Shown here: positions 32,094 to 44,084 of the stretch, piece after piece
Numbering within the stretch: position 1 is the first letter of the stretch
Layout: every line of letters starts with the position of its first letter
Origin: Megaustenia siamemsis
Lineage: Eukaryota; Mollusca; Gastropoda; Stylommatophora; Ariophantidae
DNA length: 64,000 bases
Direction of reading: 5' to 3'
NCBI GenBank assembly: GCA_032433765.1
Contig: JAVIAB010000160.1
Span: 11,971,436 to 12,035,435 of the forward strand
Notes under the pieces: generated by a model
Told to the model about the DNA's origin: nothing
Databases searched by the model: none
Seen by the model: the letters and a program-made list of their open reading frames with translations, nothing else
Translations under genes and position numbers: made by a program

Positions 32094-35000
32094 ATCATGT
32101 ACCTTACCTTACTGTGTGTTGGCGTAGGTGATCATGTCCCTCCACAATCTTCTATCCACAGTGCATCGTATCAGTTCTGTTGTTGACTGTTTTCCATGCC
32201 ATGACACCAAGCTATCCAGTATTTTCTCTCTTTGTCGTCCGCGATCTCTTTTTCCTTTTATTTTGCCAGTTGTAACCAAGTATTCCAACTTTCCTCTTCT
32301 CATGATGTGCCCGAAAAATGTTAATTGCTTCTTTCTGATGTTTTTTAACAGCTCCCTTTTTGTGTTGGCCTCCTTGAGAACTTCCTCATTGGTTTTTTTT
32401 ATCTGTCCAGGGAACTTTCAACATTCTTCTGAGAAATCCCATCTCTGTGGCCTCCAATCGTCTTTTCATTTGTTTGTCTACTGTCCATGATTCGCTTCCA
32501 TAGGTCAGAATTGGTTCTATATAGCACCGGTGAACTCTCTTTCTCATTTTTATTGACATAGATTGGGGGGGTGTGTGATGTCCGCTCTTGACATCACCAA
32601 AAGGTATTTGAAGCGTTCATAGCCTCTCACTTGCCAGGCTCAGTGGTTATCGGATGACAAAACCTTCTCTGTTTTGACAAAATCCTCTCCGGTTTTGATG
32701 GACTAAATTCAACTCCACTGGGCCACTGTGTCCAAGGTCACACCTACACGTGGTCCCTCTGTTATCGCAAAGTTGGTCCTGGGCGCGACCGAGTTCCCAG
32801 TGGTATAACTGGGTCGGGAGGAGGTGAGCCCCTATAGATGCAGGGCTAGAGCCAACCAACATGTGGTATACGCCATGGCCCTCATCTAATCACCCTCACT
32901 CTCCCTTGAGTGAGTGTCTTATCTTCTATCTTATTACTATTTCTATAGGAACCCCCTGTGGACAGGGTGAGAGCTTCAGCGAAACCGCCTCGAGACCATC
33001 TACTGACATACTTGAAGACAAATGACTGTAGTACTGACTTGGAGTCCACCACGTTCCCTTTATAGTCCTGTAGTACATCGCACAGACACAAGTGACCCAG
33101 GACGTGACGATCCTCTGTCGATACATTTGGCCTCCATTTGATACGCCTGAATGAACGGAGTAAGTGCAAGTGCCAGTGACAGTAGGTGGCGGTTATGGGC
33201 TGTTGTGAATCCTGCTTGAATACAGGGCCTAGAAAGGGAACAAACGGATGGATGATGTGTCAGCAGAGACAGAGACACAATACATGCCATGGATTGAATT
33301 GAGGCGAGGATTTGCAAAACCTTCATCCTGGGGTAGGAAGATAGCCCACAGGTCCCCCAGTTTTAACAATGCCATGTACATCAAGAATATAAATCAATAC
33401 GAGCTCGGACGCCGCCTCGGTCAACAAGGTCCGCGCCAGACAGTGAGTGACCAGGCTGGACTGTGCGATAAATTAGCTACTGGAAGAAATACAAACAACT
33501 CATACAAAAACCAGAAACCTCAGATCCAACAAAGTTCAATATATAAATATTTTAATGGAAGAAAGTGCATGAAGATTTGTCAGAGAGAAAAAACAAATAA
33601 ATTAAACATACTACAACTTAATATTTCAGGCCTCAAAAACAAGAAAACAGAGCTAACCAAAATCATGTACAAATACCAGATCCATATTGTCCTACTGCAG
33701 GAGACACTACACAAGAACATAGACACACATATAACAGGTTACACCAGCTATCCATGTAAGTGCACCAACAACTGCAGGGTTATAATCACCTACATCAAAA
33801 CAATATACAGGGAGATGTAGTGCCACTAAATAATGCAGAACTAACAGATGTTCAGAAAGCCACCATTTGGTTTGCATCCAGCAAATATCATATTTATAAT
33901 GTTTACAACCCACCAGGCACAAATTGTAACATAACAGAACTTGATCAAGTCAACTACCATAGAACTATCTTGGCTGGAGATTTTATTGGACATTCAACAC
34001 AATGGGGATATTCTAACTCAAATCCCACAGGAAAATACATAGAAGATCTTTACCAATCAACTAATCTTACAATCATGCAGGACGCAGAATCAACACCAAC
34101 TCTCCTACATAGAGCTCATCTCTCCCTTAGTAGACCCGATCTGACCATTTGCTCTGCTGATCTCATAAGCTACTGCCACATTGAAGTCATTGATGACATA
34201 GGCAGTGATCACAGACCCATAGTCACCATAGTAGACACAAAAACACACAAAATCCAAACAAAACAGAGAACGAGATGGAATTTCAAGAAAGCTGACTGGA
34301 AGGCATATCAAGAAAAATCCGACCAGCTCCTGAAAAATCTGACAGACAACAGCGTAGAAAAATCAAACGAGATGTTCACACAATAATACTCAACACTGCA
34401 GAACAAACTATACCTAAAGGATGTAGAACACAATATCGACCATTTTGGAACACAGAACTGGAGACAGCAGTATCAGAAAGAAAGAAAGCCAGAACAATAC
34501 TTGAGCAGAACCCAACTTTGAATAATAAAATAAGCTATAACAAGGCTAGTGCTAAGGTCAAACTAGTTACTAAAAAAGCAAAGAAAGAGAAATGGCAAGA
34601 AACATGCAGTAAACTCGATCTGCGACATGAAGGAAATAAAGCCTGAGACTTATGCAACATTTGTCTGGTGATAAAAGAGAACCGAACCCTAAACCATCAA
34701 ATTTAATAATGAAATCATCAGCTCTAAAAATAATATAGTTAAAAAATTTAATAGTTACTTTGCTTCAGTCAACAGAGCGAGCAAACTTACAGATAGCGAT
34801 AAAATTCAGCTACATAATTTAAAATTAATTGAAAGAGCCCCAACAACAAATGCTGCAATCTTTGAAGAAGATTTTAACGTGAGGGAACTAGAAAGGCATT
34901 AAGAAAATTAAAATGTAGAAAATCCCCAGGCCCTGACAAGGTACACAATGAGATGATAAAGCATCTCGGCAAGTCAGGAAAGAAACATTACTCAGACTGA

Positions 35001-37470
35001 TCAACAAAACATGGAAAGAAAGCAAGATTCCCAAGACATGGAGACATGCCTATATAGTGCCATTGCTCAAAAAGAACAAGCCTGCAGATGACCCCAGAAG
35101 CTATCGTCCCCTATCCTTAACATCATGCATAGGTAAATAGCTGAGAGTATGGTCAATAGCAGACTATACTGGTATCTGGAAACCTCTAATACTCTGTGCT
35201 ACGAACAAGCTGGTTTGAGGGCAGGCAATAACATAGAAGACCAAATCTTCAGGTTAATACAACAGGTCCAAGATGGATTTCAGAAGAGACAACATACTTT
35301 AGCCATCCTAGTGGACCTGCAGCAGGCTTATGATAGAGTCTGGCGTAAGGGGCTTTTATTGAAGATGAGAGATGCCGGAATACATGGGAAACTGTACAAA
35401 TGGGTTAAATATTTCCTAGTTGACAGAACAATACAAACTAAATTAAATGAATCCATTTCAGAGAAAGAGGTGCTAGAAGAAAGATTACCACAGGGATCAC
35501 CACTCAGTTGTACCCTTTTTTTGATATATATCAAAGATCTGACCAAAACCCTGATAAATAAAAAAGCTCTCTATGCGGATGATCTGGTCATGTGGAGTAC
35601 TAACGAAAATATTAGAACAGCTGAAGCACAACTAAATAAAGACCTGAGGCACCTAGAAGAATACTGCAATACCTGGAAAATAAAAATAAATGTACAGAAA
35701 ACAGTATATACAGTATTTACTAGAAGTAACAAAATAGCTAAGACAAACATCAAACTCAATCTCCAACACAATAGTCTTCAAAAAGAGGAACGCCCTACAT
35801 ACTTAGGAATACAACTAGACCGACAACTGAACCTGAAGAAACACGTAGAGAATCTCACTAAGAAGGCAACACAAAGACTTCAACTAATGAAAAGGCTTTC
35901 CAGTACCTTATGGGGAGCAGATAAAGAAACTCTTAGAAATCTCTATCTGGGATATGTTCGCTCTGTTTTGGATCATGGTAGCTCGCTCCTAGTGACATGC
36001 AGCAAAACAACTAACATGGCACTGGACAAGATACAAAATAATGCATTACGACTCATCAGCGGTGCAATGAGGTCCACACCAGTTGCAGCCTGCGAAATCC
36101 ACTGCAATGCGGAACCTTTAGAGTTGATGAGAAACAAAGCCGCTATGGTTCTCTATGAAAGACAAAAAAGAATGGAGAAGGACCACCCTAACAGAAAATT
36201 AGTAGATACATGGACTCCAAAACAAAGAATTAAGCAGATGTCAGTATTACAACATGTTAGAAATATACAAAAGAAATTCCACCTACCTGAAAAACGACTA
36301 CAAACATCAAGAGTCATCAAAGAAATGCCACCAAGTACGAATTATAAAAAATCCTGAAATAAATGTAGAGATATGTAACAGAACAGGTAAAAAAGCAGAC
36401 CCAGTATCAATAACACTAGCAGCAAGGAAAACAATAGATACTTATCCATAAGACTGGATACATATATACACAGACAGTGCAGCCACTAACGCTACTTCAA
36501 AAGCTGGATACGGAATATTAATACATTATCCAGATGGAACAGCAAAAGAAATATGTGGACCTTGTGGTGAAGTCTGTAACAATTATGAAGCAGAAATAAC
36601 AGCTATTGAAACAGCAATTTATCATTTAAATACGATTTTCGATACCACACCATCAAAGAAAACAAACACAGTCATATTTACGGATTCCAAATCGGCTCTG
36701 CAAGCACTGGGAAACAACACGAACAAACCAGAACTCACACAGCTTATCATAGACACAGACAAACTCATTGAAACACATAACATAAGATTGGTAATGCAAT
36801 GGATCCCAGGACACTCAAATATACCAGGAAATGATAAGGCAGATACATTAGCTAAGAGAGGATCTAAACAGACACAGATACATACATCCATCACACTAGA
36901 CACAGCCAAACAAGTCATAAACTCCAGCAGTAGGGAGGAGTGGCTGAATGGATGGGCCTTAGGGAAAACAGGGAGAGAGCTTTTTAAATATATGGCAAGA
37001 CCAAATCCACAAGACAACATCAACAACCTAACAAGAAGAGACCAAACCACCATCTTCAGACTGAGAACAGGACATGTTATGCTGAATAACCACATTAATA
37101 GAATACAACAAAACCATGCCCCAGTATGTCCACTCTGTAATCACCCACAAGAAACTGTAGAACATCACCTGTTTCAATGTCCAGAGCTCACTGACAACAA
37201 GACAACATTATTTCCCCAAAGACCCTCCAAATGGAATACTCTGTACGGAACAACAGCAGAACTTAAAAATACCTGCAGATACTACTACATGGCATTGGGC
37301 CGAAGGGCATCAGCTCAAAGGTCACTGGATCCATAACAACAACAACAACATTGACATAGATTTGTTGCATAAGACATTTTTCATTTTCTGAAATGCTATT
37401 TTGGCCTGAGCTATTCTGCTTTTTATTTCTGTGGTGCATCTTCCAGTTGTTCCAGAAATAGATAGCATTT
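32094..37470 (-). mobile_element. LINE-C copy interrupted by the I/Nimbus-like element
   Basis: Pieces 32094-32564 and 37350-37470. The minus strand encodes MRRGKLEYLVTTGKIKGKRD and HGKQSTTELIRCTVDRRLWR (32303-32109). Upstream, 32490-32320 corresponds to the RRMLKVPWTDK-type block. The right piece continues with the family sequence TTGTTGCATAAGAC. Confidence 0.8.
32565..37349 (+). mobile_element. LINE-B, near full-length I/Nimbus-like element (inactive)
   Basis: 4785 bp with 13 bp target duplication ATTGACATAGATT (32552-32564, 37350-37362) and an AAC-type 3' tail. Layout: G-run start, about 0.7 kb 5' region, endonuclease (33593-34386, two frames: NILQLNISGLKNKKTELTK, LLQETL, LAGDFIGHSTQWGY, SRPDLTICSADL, DIGSDHRPIV), linker, and RT. 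The RT begins near 34890 (LRKLKCRKSPGPDK), then SYRPLSLTSCIGK. The main RT ORF 35149-36357 has GLRAGNNIEDQIFRLIQQVQ, LVDLQQAYDRVW, RLPQGSPLSCTLFLIYIKDL and catalytic KALYADDLVMWS. RNase H (36455-36900) has VIFTDSKSALQAL and WIPGHSNIPGNDKADTLAKR, then CPLCNHPQETVEHHLFQCPE. Several frameshifts and stops, including stops near 34387, 35140, 36355 and 36450, make it inactive. The I/Nimbus label rests on domain order and tail. Confidence 0.88.
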
Positions 37471-37555
37471 CTTAAAAGTTATATTTCTATATTTTATTTT
37501 TAGCTAATGTTATAAAAAGAACTATTAATTACCCTTCAATTAATGACGTAACTTA

Positions 37556-37845
37556 AGTTGTTGGTTTGTACTCCCTACCCAACATATGTTGGCCGTGTCA
37601 TGAGAAGAGAGAAGAAAATTGTACCTCAGACACTTAAATGGGAATCAGCAGGCAGAAGAAAAAGAGGCCAGCCTGGAGAAACCCAAAGAAGTACAATGAT
37701 AAAAGAGTCAGTGACATTTGCTCCCTTGCTAATATTGAGTGGCTTACCCAGAACAGGGACTAGTGGTGAAATACACTGCAGGTCCTGTGCAAAGTCTGGT
37801 GACACTGGCAAGATGACAACAATTACAAATCATAACACATGGAGA
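37556..37845 (+). mobile_element. LINE-A-related fragment
   Basis: Encodes YVGRVMRREKKIVPQTLKWE, then AGRRKRGQPGETQRSTMIKE, the A-type ORF2 C-terminus, followed by diverged 3' sequence. Confidence 0.6.
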
Positions 37846-38069
37846 CTTTTATTCTTGCCTTCTTTGGCTTGTGAGGAACATAACAACACACACTTGCTGG
37901 CTATTTGAAGAAAATCTACCAGTGCAATACAGATGTTTTTGACAAAAATAAAACAAAATTTTGATATAACTTGTAAAATTGATATCAGCCAGTCTCTTCT
38001 ATGAAATTGGTTTCCACCTCACATTGAATGGATTTGGAAGTGACATTACCTCATTGCTAGGGATAACAA

Positions 38070-38170
38070 CATTTGGTATTGCATTGACTTATGATGGAAA
38101 ATGTAAGACAGAAATAAACACAAGAATAGGAATGGCGAAAAGCAATTTTAAAAATGTAATATTCTATAAG
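38070..38170 (+). mobile_element. LINE-E scrap
   Basis: Encodes LTYDGKCKTEINTRIGMAKS, the block before YGAETW in LINE-E. It ends at a G run (about 38169-38184). Confidence 0.55.
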
Positions 38171-38185
38171 GGGGGGGGGGGGGGT

Positions 38186-38310
38186 GTTATTTCTTAGCTT
38201 TTTTCACAGTTCTTCATTTCTGATCTTATCTCTTACGCTGTTTCCTGACGTTTGTCTAACATTTTTCATCTTGTAGTGGTTATTTTACTTAATGTTCTTG
38301 CATCTAGGGC
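38186..38310 (-). mobile_element. LINE-D scrap
   Basis: CACAGTTCTTCATTTCTGAT, then TTGTCTAACATTTTTCATCT and TTCTTGCATCTAGGG, correspond to 3265-3375 of the LINE-D copy. Confidence 0.55.
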
Positions 38311-38452
38311 CCTGGGTAGAGACATGAACATACATTGTCCGCAAGTTTTGGAGGCGGGGTTGTGTATGAAATAGAACTTAGTGGGAAACTGATATCAAGT
38401 GACGTTATGGGTTGGTTAAGAGGTTTTTCACTTTAGTATGAAGTAGTGCCTT

Positions 38453-38657
38453 AAAGTTGGTGAGAACTTTAATCCATCAAGGCAATTCACTTCTCCCTAT
38501 CACCTGAAAGTTGGCAAGAACTTTAATCCCCTCAAGGCGATTCATTTCTCTCTAATACCTGAAAGTTGGCGAGAACTTTAATCCTCAAGGCGATGTACTT
38601 CTCTCTGGTACCTGAACGTTGCTGATAACTTTAATCCCTCAAGGCGATGTACTTTTC
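38453..38657. repeat. About 53 bp tandem repeat, four degenerate copies
   Basis: Shared phrases are GAACTTTAATCC, TCAAGGCGAT and ACTTCTCTCT; unit about 50-56 bp. The surrounding 38311-39117 holds nothing else that I recognise beyond a C run at about 39082. Confidence 0.7.
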
Positions 38658-39130
38658 CCTTCGCTTTTTCACTTCCTGGTGATCTGTTTGTAGAACTAAC
38701 CAAAAGAGGGTCATGAACCTCATCTCAATTTCAGCCATCATGATCTCGCAAAACATTTCAACCAACAATGTGTATTTACAATGACACACAACATTCTCAG
38801 CACCTTTAATGATTTCTTTGTAAAGTACAAAACCTTTTGACCCACCTTAGAATAAAGGTTGAACTTCTGACTGCAGCTTCGTTCTAATTTCCACGTGGTC
38901 GTATGGCGAAACCCACTGTTTCGCTGGCTAAAAAGCCGGTTGTGGTTGTACGGTGTTGAAAACCCACGGTGGACAGAAATAATTGTTTCTATCTGGGGTG
39001 AAATAAAAATTCTGAGTCTCACACGTTGTGGTGACTGCTTTGACCAAGTGGCCTTTATCCATCTGGTCTTGTCGTGAACACACCCCCCCCCCCCAAACAT
39101 ACACCAGCAATGGTAATATGTGACGTCAAG

Positions 39131-39381
39131 CAAGTAAAGTGCCCCCGTCACGCCAAGTGGCGTATAGGGAATATGGTGTTAGTGACCATACATTTTACAG
39201 ACCTTCAGCACATGATATTTAGAGTAATGTGGTCGGTATTACGCCAGTGCCGCTTCACGTTCCCATAAAAATCCGGTACCCATTAAAGGCTGGGTGAACC
39301 CGGAAGCCGTCGGTTGGGATCGAAACCGACCCCTTGTCCTTTGTAGTCCAGTTCACTAATCACTGAGCTATCGCGGCTCCC
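39131..39381 (-). mobile_element. SINE-1, well preserved
   Basis: An inverted full copy: GCCCCCGTCACGCCAAGTGG at the left, core GGTACCCATTAAAGGCTGGG, inverted B box GGGATCGAAACCGACC, inverted A box CACTAATCACTGAGCTATCG. Flanked by ATGTGACGTCAAG and ATGTGTCGTCAAG (39118-39130, 39382-39394), one mismatch. Confidence 0.88.
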
Positions 39382-39439
39382 ATGTGTCGTCAAGATAGTT
39401 TGTATTGTTGGTATCTATCCTGTCTGTTTTAGAAGCTTT

Positions 39440-39815
39440 ATAGCATGGATGAACCAAACAGAACAGAGAATTGAAGCCTTTGAAATGTGGATATATAGAA
39501 GAATAGGTAGATGAACGGAAAAGAAAACAAACGACGAAGTCTTAAAACAACTAAAAATGAAAAGAGAGCTACTAAACACAATTCAAACAAAACAAATGCG
39601 ATTTTTGGGCCATGTTAAAAACACAACAGCCTGCTAAAAGTAATGTTGGAGGGGAAAATGCAAGGTAAAAGAGGCAGACCAAGACTAACATGGACGAGTA
39701 ACATCAAAAGATGGACAAATCATCCTATGACAACCTGCATCATCAAAGAAAGAGACAGCACAGAATGGCGCTCCATGGTAACCAACCTGAATTGCGGAGA
39801 TGGCACTTGATGATG
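39440..39815 (+). mobile_element. LINE-E, 3' end
   Basis: Starts NRTEN*SL-type, then EMWIYRRIGR, EKKTNDEVLKQLKMKRELLN, RGRPRLTWTSNIKRWTNHPM and RDSTEWRSMVTNLNCGDGT, ending in a short GATGATGA tail. A stop and missing bases (near 39514 and 39625) break it. Confidence 0.7.
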
Positions 39816-40244
39816 AACATGAATGCGTTGATAGAATGTATATGAGCTTCGTCAGGTCTTGTGTAAATGTGAGTCCGTGCTTGTAGTGCATTTTTTCACC
39901 TTAACGGCAGTAGAAAGATTGTCCTGTGTGCACTTGCGCACGGTAAAATTCCCTTTGCATTTACATTTGTAAAAATAGGCCATACATTTGACCCCTGTGT
40001 GGGCAAAATTGCCAGCAAAAATGTACCCACGCCGTGTTACGGAGTTCGTGCACGTGCGTGAGGGTTCTCTCGAGATTCTGAAGCGGGAATATCTGTCTGA
40101 GCTCCTATGGGTTCGTCCGGTGTGCTGTGATAATGATCATAACAACAAACATTTTACAAAGTAGTAGTAGACCACCTTTGTGGCTGACCCGAGTGCAGTC
40201 TAGTAGGTTTGTTAACACATAATTTCAGCACCGAACAAGGAAGT
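39816..40244. other. Unannotated stretch
   Basis: Mixed-composition sequence with no recognised element or ORF. Confidence 0.4.
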
Positions 40245-40627
40245 TAACTTTAACATTATTTAATCTCACAGAATAACACAAATAATCTTAGGGTTCCATG
40301 GCAACACAGCTTATTGTTAACATTTCAAAATTCTTTCCTCAGACTCCAGTAGACAGGAATTTAATTAGGGAACAAAGTATGATTGACACCGCATCCGTGC
40401 ACGCGCTGTTGTGGGTGTCTAGTTAGGGTCACGCCTTTATCTCCGGGCTTTGGCATAACAATATAATTTTATTAACAATCAGTTGAAGAATCCTCTACAG
40501 CTGACATATTAAAATTGTTTTTAAAAACAGGATATATTCAGAACAACCACACCAAGGACTATATAGCTACCGGTGTCATAGTGAAAATGACTTCCTGTAA
40601 TCAATTAACCCCCTCCCCCCACCTAAA

Positions 40628-40631
<4 letters not shown>

Positions 40632-40674
<43 letters not shown>

Positions 40675-40708
40675 TTATTGTTATTATATATATATATATA
40701 TATATATA
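40632..40708. repeat. AT dinucleotide microsatellite in the foldback centre
   Basis: Two runs of alternating AT (about 40632-40672 and 40686-40708) around AGGTTATTGTTATT. They lie where the cruciform loop would be. Confidence 0.9.
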
Positions 40709-40804
40709 ATTTCAATATGTTAGCTGTAGGGGGACTCTTCAACTGATTGTTAATAAAATTATATTGTTATGTCAAAGCCCGGAAATAAAGGCGTGACCAT
40801 AACT

Positions 40805-41117
40805 GTAAAGTACGAGACTTGAACCGGCGTCTTAGCACGCGAGTATATACCCATATGTGCTCGGCCGCCTATCCATAAATGTTCGGATATTTCTGTATAG
40901 TGTAGCCTCAAGCATCGAAACTCAGATGCGAAGCGACATTCCTCACCTTCCCAGGGTAATACCCTGGTACCCATTTCTGCCAACGGCTGGGTCGACCGTG
41001 GGGGTATTTTTCCAAACACGAGTACAATTCACACTGCTCCCAGCGGGAATCGAACACGGGTTGTCCGAACGTCGGTAGTCCAGTCGGGTGGTTTTCCCAA
41101 CTCGGCTACCGAAGCCC
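40805..41117 (-). mobile_element. SINE-2 at the 3' end of the composite insertion
   Basis: GTACGAGACTTGAACCGGCG at the left, inverted core AACGGCTGGGTCGACCG, inverted B box GGGAATCGAACACGGG, and CTACCGAAGCCCCC at the right. It has no target duplication of its own. Confidence 0.88.
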
Positions 41118-41512
41118 CCATTTTGTTTATGTTTCCTTGAAGAATAGTATTTGCCTGTCGTCTTTGCATATATTTTTTTTTGGTACCTGATGAAGACTCT
41201 TAGCCGCAACTTCGCTGTTTGTCTCGTCTTTCTAATTGTTTAGCTTCCAGTCACAACCCCGTGTTTATTTTATATTTTTGTATAACGGATTTCCTGATGA
41301 CGTCGACACTTTTACTCCTACATTTTATTTTCTTTAATCTAGTCAGCTGGGCTCCTTCATAAATACACACACGAATACACGCACTCACACACGCACACAT
41401 TTACAAGCACCTCCGCAACACTCGACTTGATGCCACTCCAATTATCAAAAATACAAACAATTGGAAACTATCCACACGTGACATCATAATTACAACCAAC
41501 TTTAAGGAGGAA

Positions 41513-42353
41513 CCCGCAGATTTTGGGATCGCAATCAAAACCCCCAGATTTTGGGATCACAATCAAAACCCCCAGATTTTGGGATCACAATCAAAACCCC
41601 CAGATTTTGGGATCGCAATCAAAACCCCAGATTTTGGGATCACAATCAAAACTCGCAGATTTTGGGATCACAATCAAAACCCCCAGATTTTGGGATCACA
41701 ATCAAAACTCGCAGATTTTGGGATTGCAATCAAAACCCCAAGATTTTGGGATCACAATCAAAACTCGCAGATTTTGGGATCACAATCAAAACCCCAAGAT
41801 TTTGGGATCACAATCAAAACTCGCAGATTTTGGGATTGCAATCAAAACCCCAAGATTTTGGGATCACAATCAAAACCCCCAGATTTTGGGATCGCAATCA
41901 AAACCCCCAGATTTTGGGATCACAATCAAAACTCGCAGATTTTGGGATCACAATCAAAACCCCAAGATTTTGGGATCACAATCAAAACTCGCAGATTTTG
42001 GGATTGCAATCAAAACCCCAAGATTTTGGGATCACAATCAAAACCCCCAGATTTTGGGATCACAATCAAAACTCGAAGATTTTGGGATCACAATCAAAAC
42101 TCGCAGATTTTGGGATTGCAATAAAAACCCCAAGATTTTGGGATCACAATCAAAACTCACAGATTTTGGGATCACAATCAAAACCCCCAGATTTTGGGAT
42201 CACAATCAAAACTCGCAGATTTTGGGATCACAATCAAAACCCCCAGATTTTGGGATCACAATCAAAACTCGAAGATTTTGGGATCACAATCAAAACCCCC
42301 AGATTTTGGGATCACAATCAAAACTCGAAGATTTTGGGATCACAATCAAAACC
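41513..42353. repeat. 28 bp minisatellite, open in all three plus frames
   Basis: About 30 copies of a 28 bp unit (CAGATTTTGGGATCACAATC then AAAACCCC or AAAACTCG). Since 28 is not a multiple of three and the unit has no stop in any plus frame, overlapping plus ORFs of 283, 279 and 181 codons arise (GSQSKPPDFGITIKTPRFWD). This is an artefact of the repeat; codon use is not gene-like. Confidence 0.95.
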
Positions 42354-43122
42354 CTCTTTACATGTTCACCTTAAGCGTTTGTTCACATAGCACAGATCTT
42401 CAAATGCACACCCCGCATTAACTCTTACCGTACGCTTCTACGCACCATGCTGATTTCAGTCACGTACGCTGCGTCACTCTTAATTTGATTAGTGTAAACT
42501 GTCATCAAACCATTTTCTTTTTATAGGCCTTGTCTCATCTTGGTATTGGTGAAATCTAATCCCTTGTTTAATTATCTAAACATTCATATATATTTTTGTT
42601 ACGTGTTAGATAAATATAAACACGTAGATTAATTTTAAAATAATATGAAAAATTGTGTCTCTGAAATCTCTACCGTTAAATTGATAAAAACCTTCCGTAC
42701 TGAAAGAGTTAAGTGTGGATGTCTTGAGGGTTATATTCTCATCTTTGATACCTTCATCGCGTGGGTTCATATTGAATTTTTTTTCTCCTATACGCTGTGT
42801 TTACGTTATTGACGCTAAAATTGTTTTGAGCGCTGCCTCGGTCTCATCGCTCGTTTTCTTTTGTTTGGGGAGTCAAGGAAAGTCCAGAAATTTGGATGAA
42901 AATTAAAAAGAAAAATGGAAAGTGTTGTATGTTTACAGCTTTACGTAGACGAGGACCGAACCAAAAGCAGAACGACGCCTCGGCTCTGTAGGCCTTCAGA
43001 TGAATCAGTAAACAACAACATGACATCAGGCAAAGCTGTAACAATATCACTTTTCCCTTTTTTCTAAATGCCCATTCTTATCATCAGCTTTATAGCCGCT
43101 TCGCTTACCTTTTACCCCTCCC
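42354..43122. other. Unique part of the composite insertion
   Basis: No recognised ORF or motif. Possible 5' flanking sequence carried along with the SINE-2. Confidence 0.4.
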
Positions 43123-43303
43123 GACCATAACTAGACACCCACAACGACAGCGCGTGCACGGATGCGGTGTCAATCATACTTTGTTCCCTAATTAAATTTC
43201 CTGTCTACTAGAGGCTGCGGAGAGAATTTGGAAATGTTAACAATAAGCTGTGTTGCCATGGATCCCTAAGATTATTTTTGTTATTCTGTGAGATTAAATA
43301 TAT

Positions 43304-43660
43304 TTATATATAACTTTTTTTTTTTTTTTTTTTTGGGGGGGGGGTGCATAAGTTTTATTTTACCAATTTATGTGTTTGTATATAAGACTGGTTTGTTTTC
43401 AGTTTTAATTTGGCTAAAAGTAATATCTTCACGTAATTTCATTTCTCTCTTGGATACTTTGTTGTAACTCATGTCTTTATTGTTTATTAAGTTTAACTTG
43501 TACCTTTTCTCCATAATCTCTATACTTTTGTTAATTTTAACTTTGTCCTGGTACTTTTTACATCTCTTTAGTTAATTAATATTTGTTTTATTTTGGAAAA
43601 AATTTGCAAATGGTTTCTTTTTCTTCTTGTAGGCAATATCTTTTATTGTATAACTAATTC
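43304..43660. other. T/G homopolymer and unannotated sequence
   Basis: A run of about 20 T and 10 G at 43315-43346 abuts the foldback right arm. The remainder is AT-rich and unrecognised. Confidence 0.5.
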
Positions 43661-43662
43661 CC

Positions 43663-43745
43663 AATCAATAACTCCAATTGATTCTTTAGTAACTCCAATT
43701 GATTCTTTGGTAACTCCAATTGATTCTTTGGTAACTCCAATTGTG
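43663..43745. repeat. 21 bp x 4 tandem repeat
   Basis: Unit TAACTCCAATTGATTCTTTG-G. Confidence 0.9.
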
Positions 43746-43748
43746 TTA

Positions 43749-44053
43749 ATTAGGTCTGAGAGATAAGATCAGAAATGAAGAACTGAGAAAAAAGCTAGGA
43801 ATAGCCCCCGCCATAGAATATATAAGGAAACAACAGATAAAATAGAACAAAACACAACACAACACAACGAGCCTAAACAAACGTTGTGAGAACACCAGAC
43901 CCAAGGGTAGACCACGAAAAAGATGGGTCGATGGAATATTAGAAGCACTAGGAAACATAACAGCAGCAGAGGCAAACAGAAGAACAAAAGACCGCAAATG
44001 ATATCTCCCCTCGACGCTGAAAGGCAAATGAGGAAGGAAAGAAGAAGAAGAAG
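43749..44053 (+). mobile_element. LINE-D 3' fragment with AAG tail
   Basis: 305 bp: encodes LRDKIRNEELRKKLGIAPAI, a gap, NKRCENTRPKGRPRKRWVDG and ILEALGNITAAEANRRTKDR, ending GGAAAGAAGAAGAAG. Perfect 10 bp target duplication AATTGTGTTA (43739-43748, 44054-44063). Confidence 0.85.
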
Positions 44054-44084
44054 AATTGTGTTAGCGAACTGTCAGGTTTGTATT

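Larger units (their letters stand above)
40805..43122 (-). mobile_element. 2.3 kb composite insertion (SINE-2 + 28 bp array)
   Basis: Bounded by the 10 bp repeat GACCATAACT. Contents from left: SINE-2 in minus orientation flush with the left border, 0.4 kb unique, 0.84 kb 28 bp array, 0.77 kb unique ending CTTTTACCCCTCCC. Read on the minus strand, the SINE forms its 3' end, as expected if a longer transcript ending in the SINE was inserted at once. Confidence 0.5.
40245..43303. mobile_element. Foldback element with about 270 bp inverted arms, split by an insertion
   Basis: Left arm about 40245-40520, AT-rich centre 40521-40706, right arm 40707-40804 plus 43133-43303 in reverse complement. 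Matching phrases: CTCCGGGCTTTGGCATAACA (left) against TGTCAAAGCCCGG (right), and GGATGCGGTGTCAATCATAC (right) against GTATGATTGACACCGCATCC (left). The right arm is cut by a 2.3 kb insertion flanked by GACCATAACT at 40795-40804 and 43123-43132. No transposase ORF. A lone arm lies at 48302-48450. Confidence 0.8.

Noticed and set aside
41523..42390. Three overlapping plus-strand ORFs of 181-283 codons
   Set aside because: All three frames are open because the 28 bp unit has no stop in any plus frame. This is a tandem-repeat artefact.
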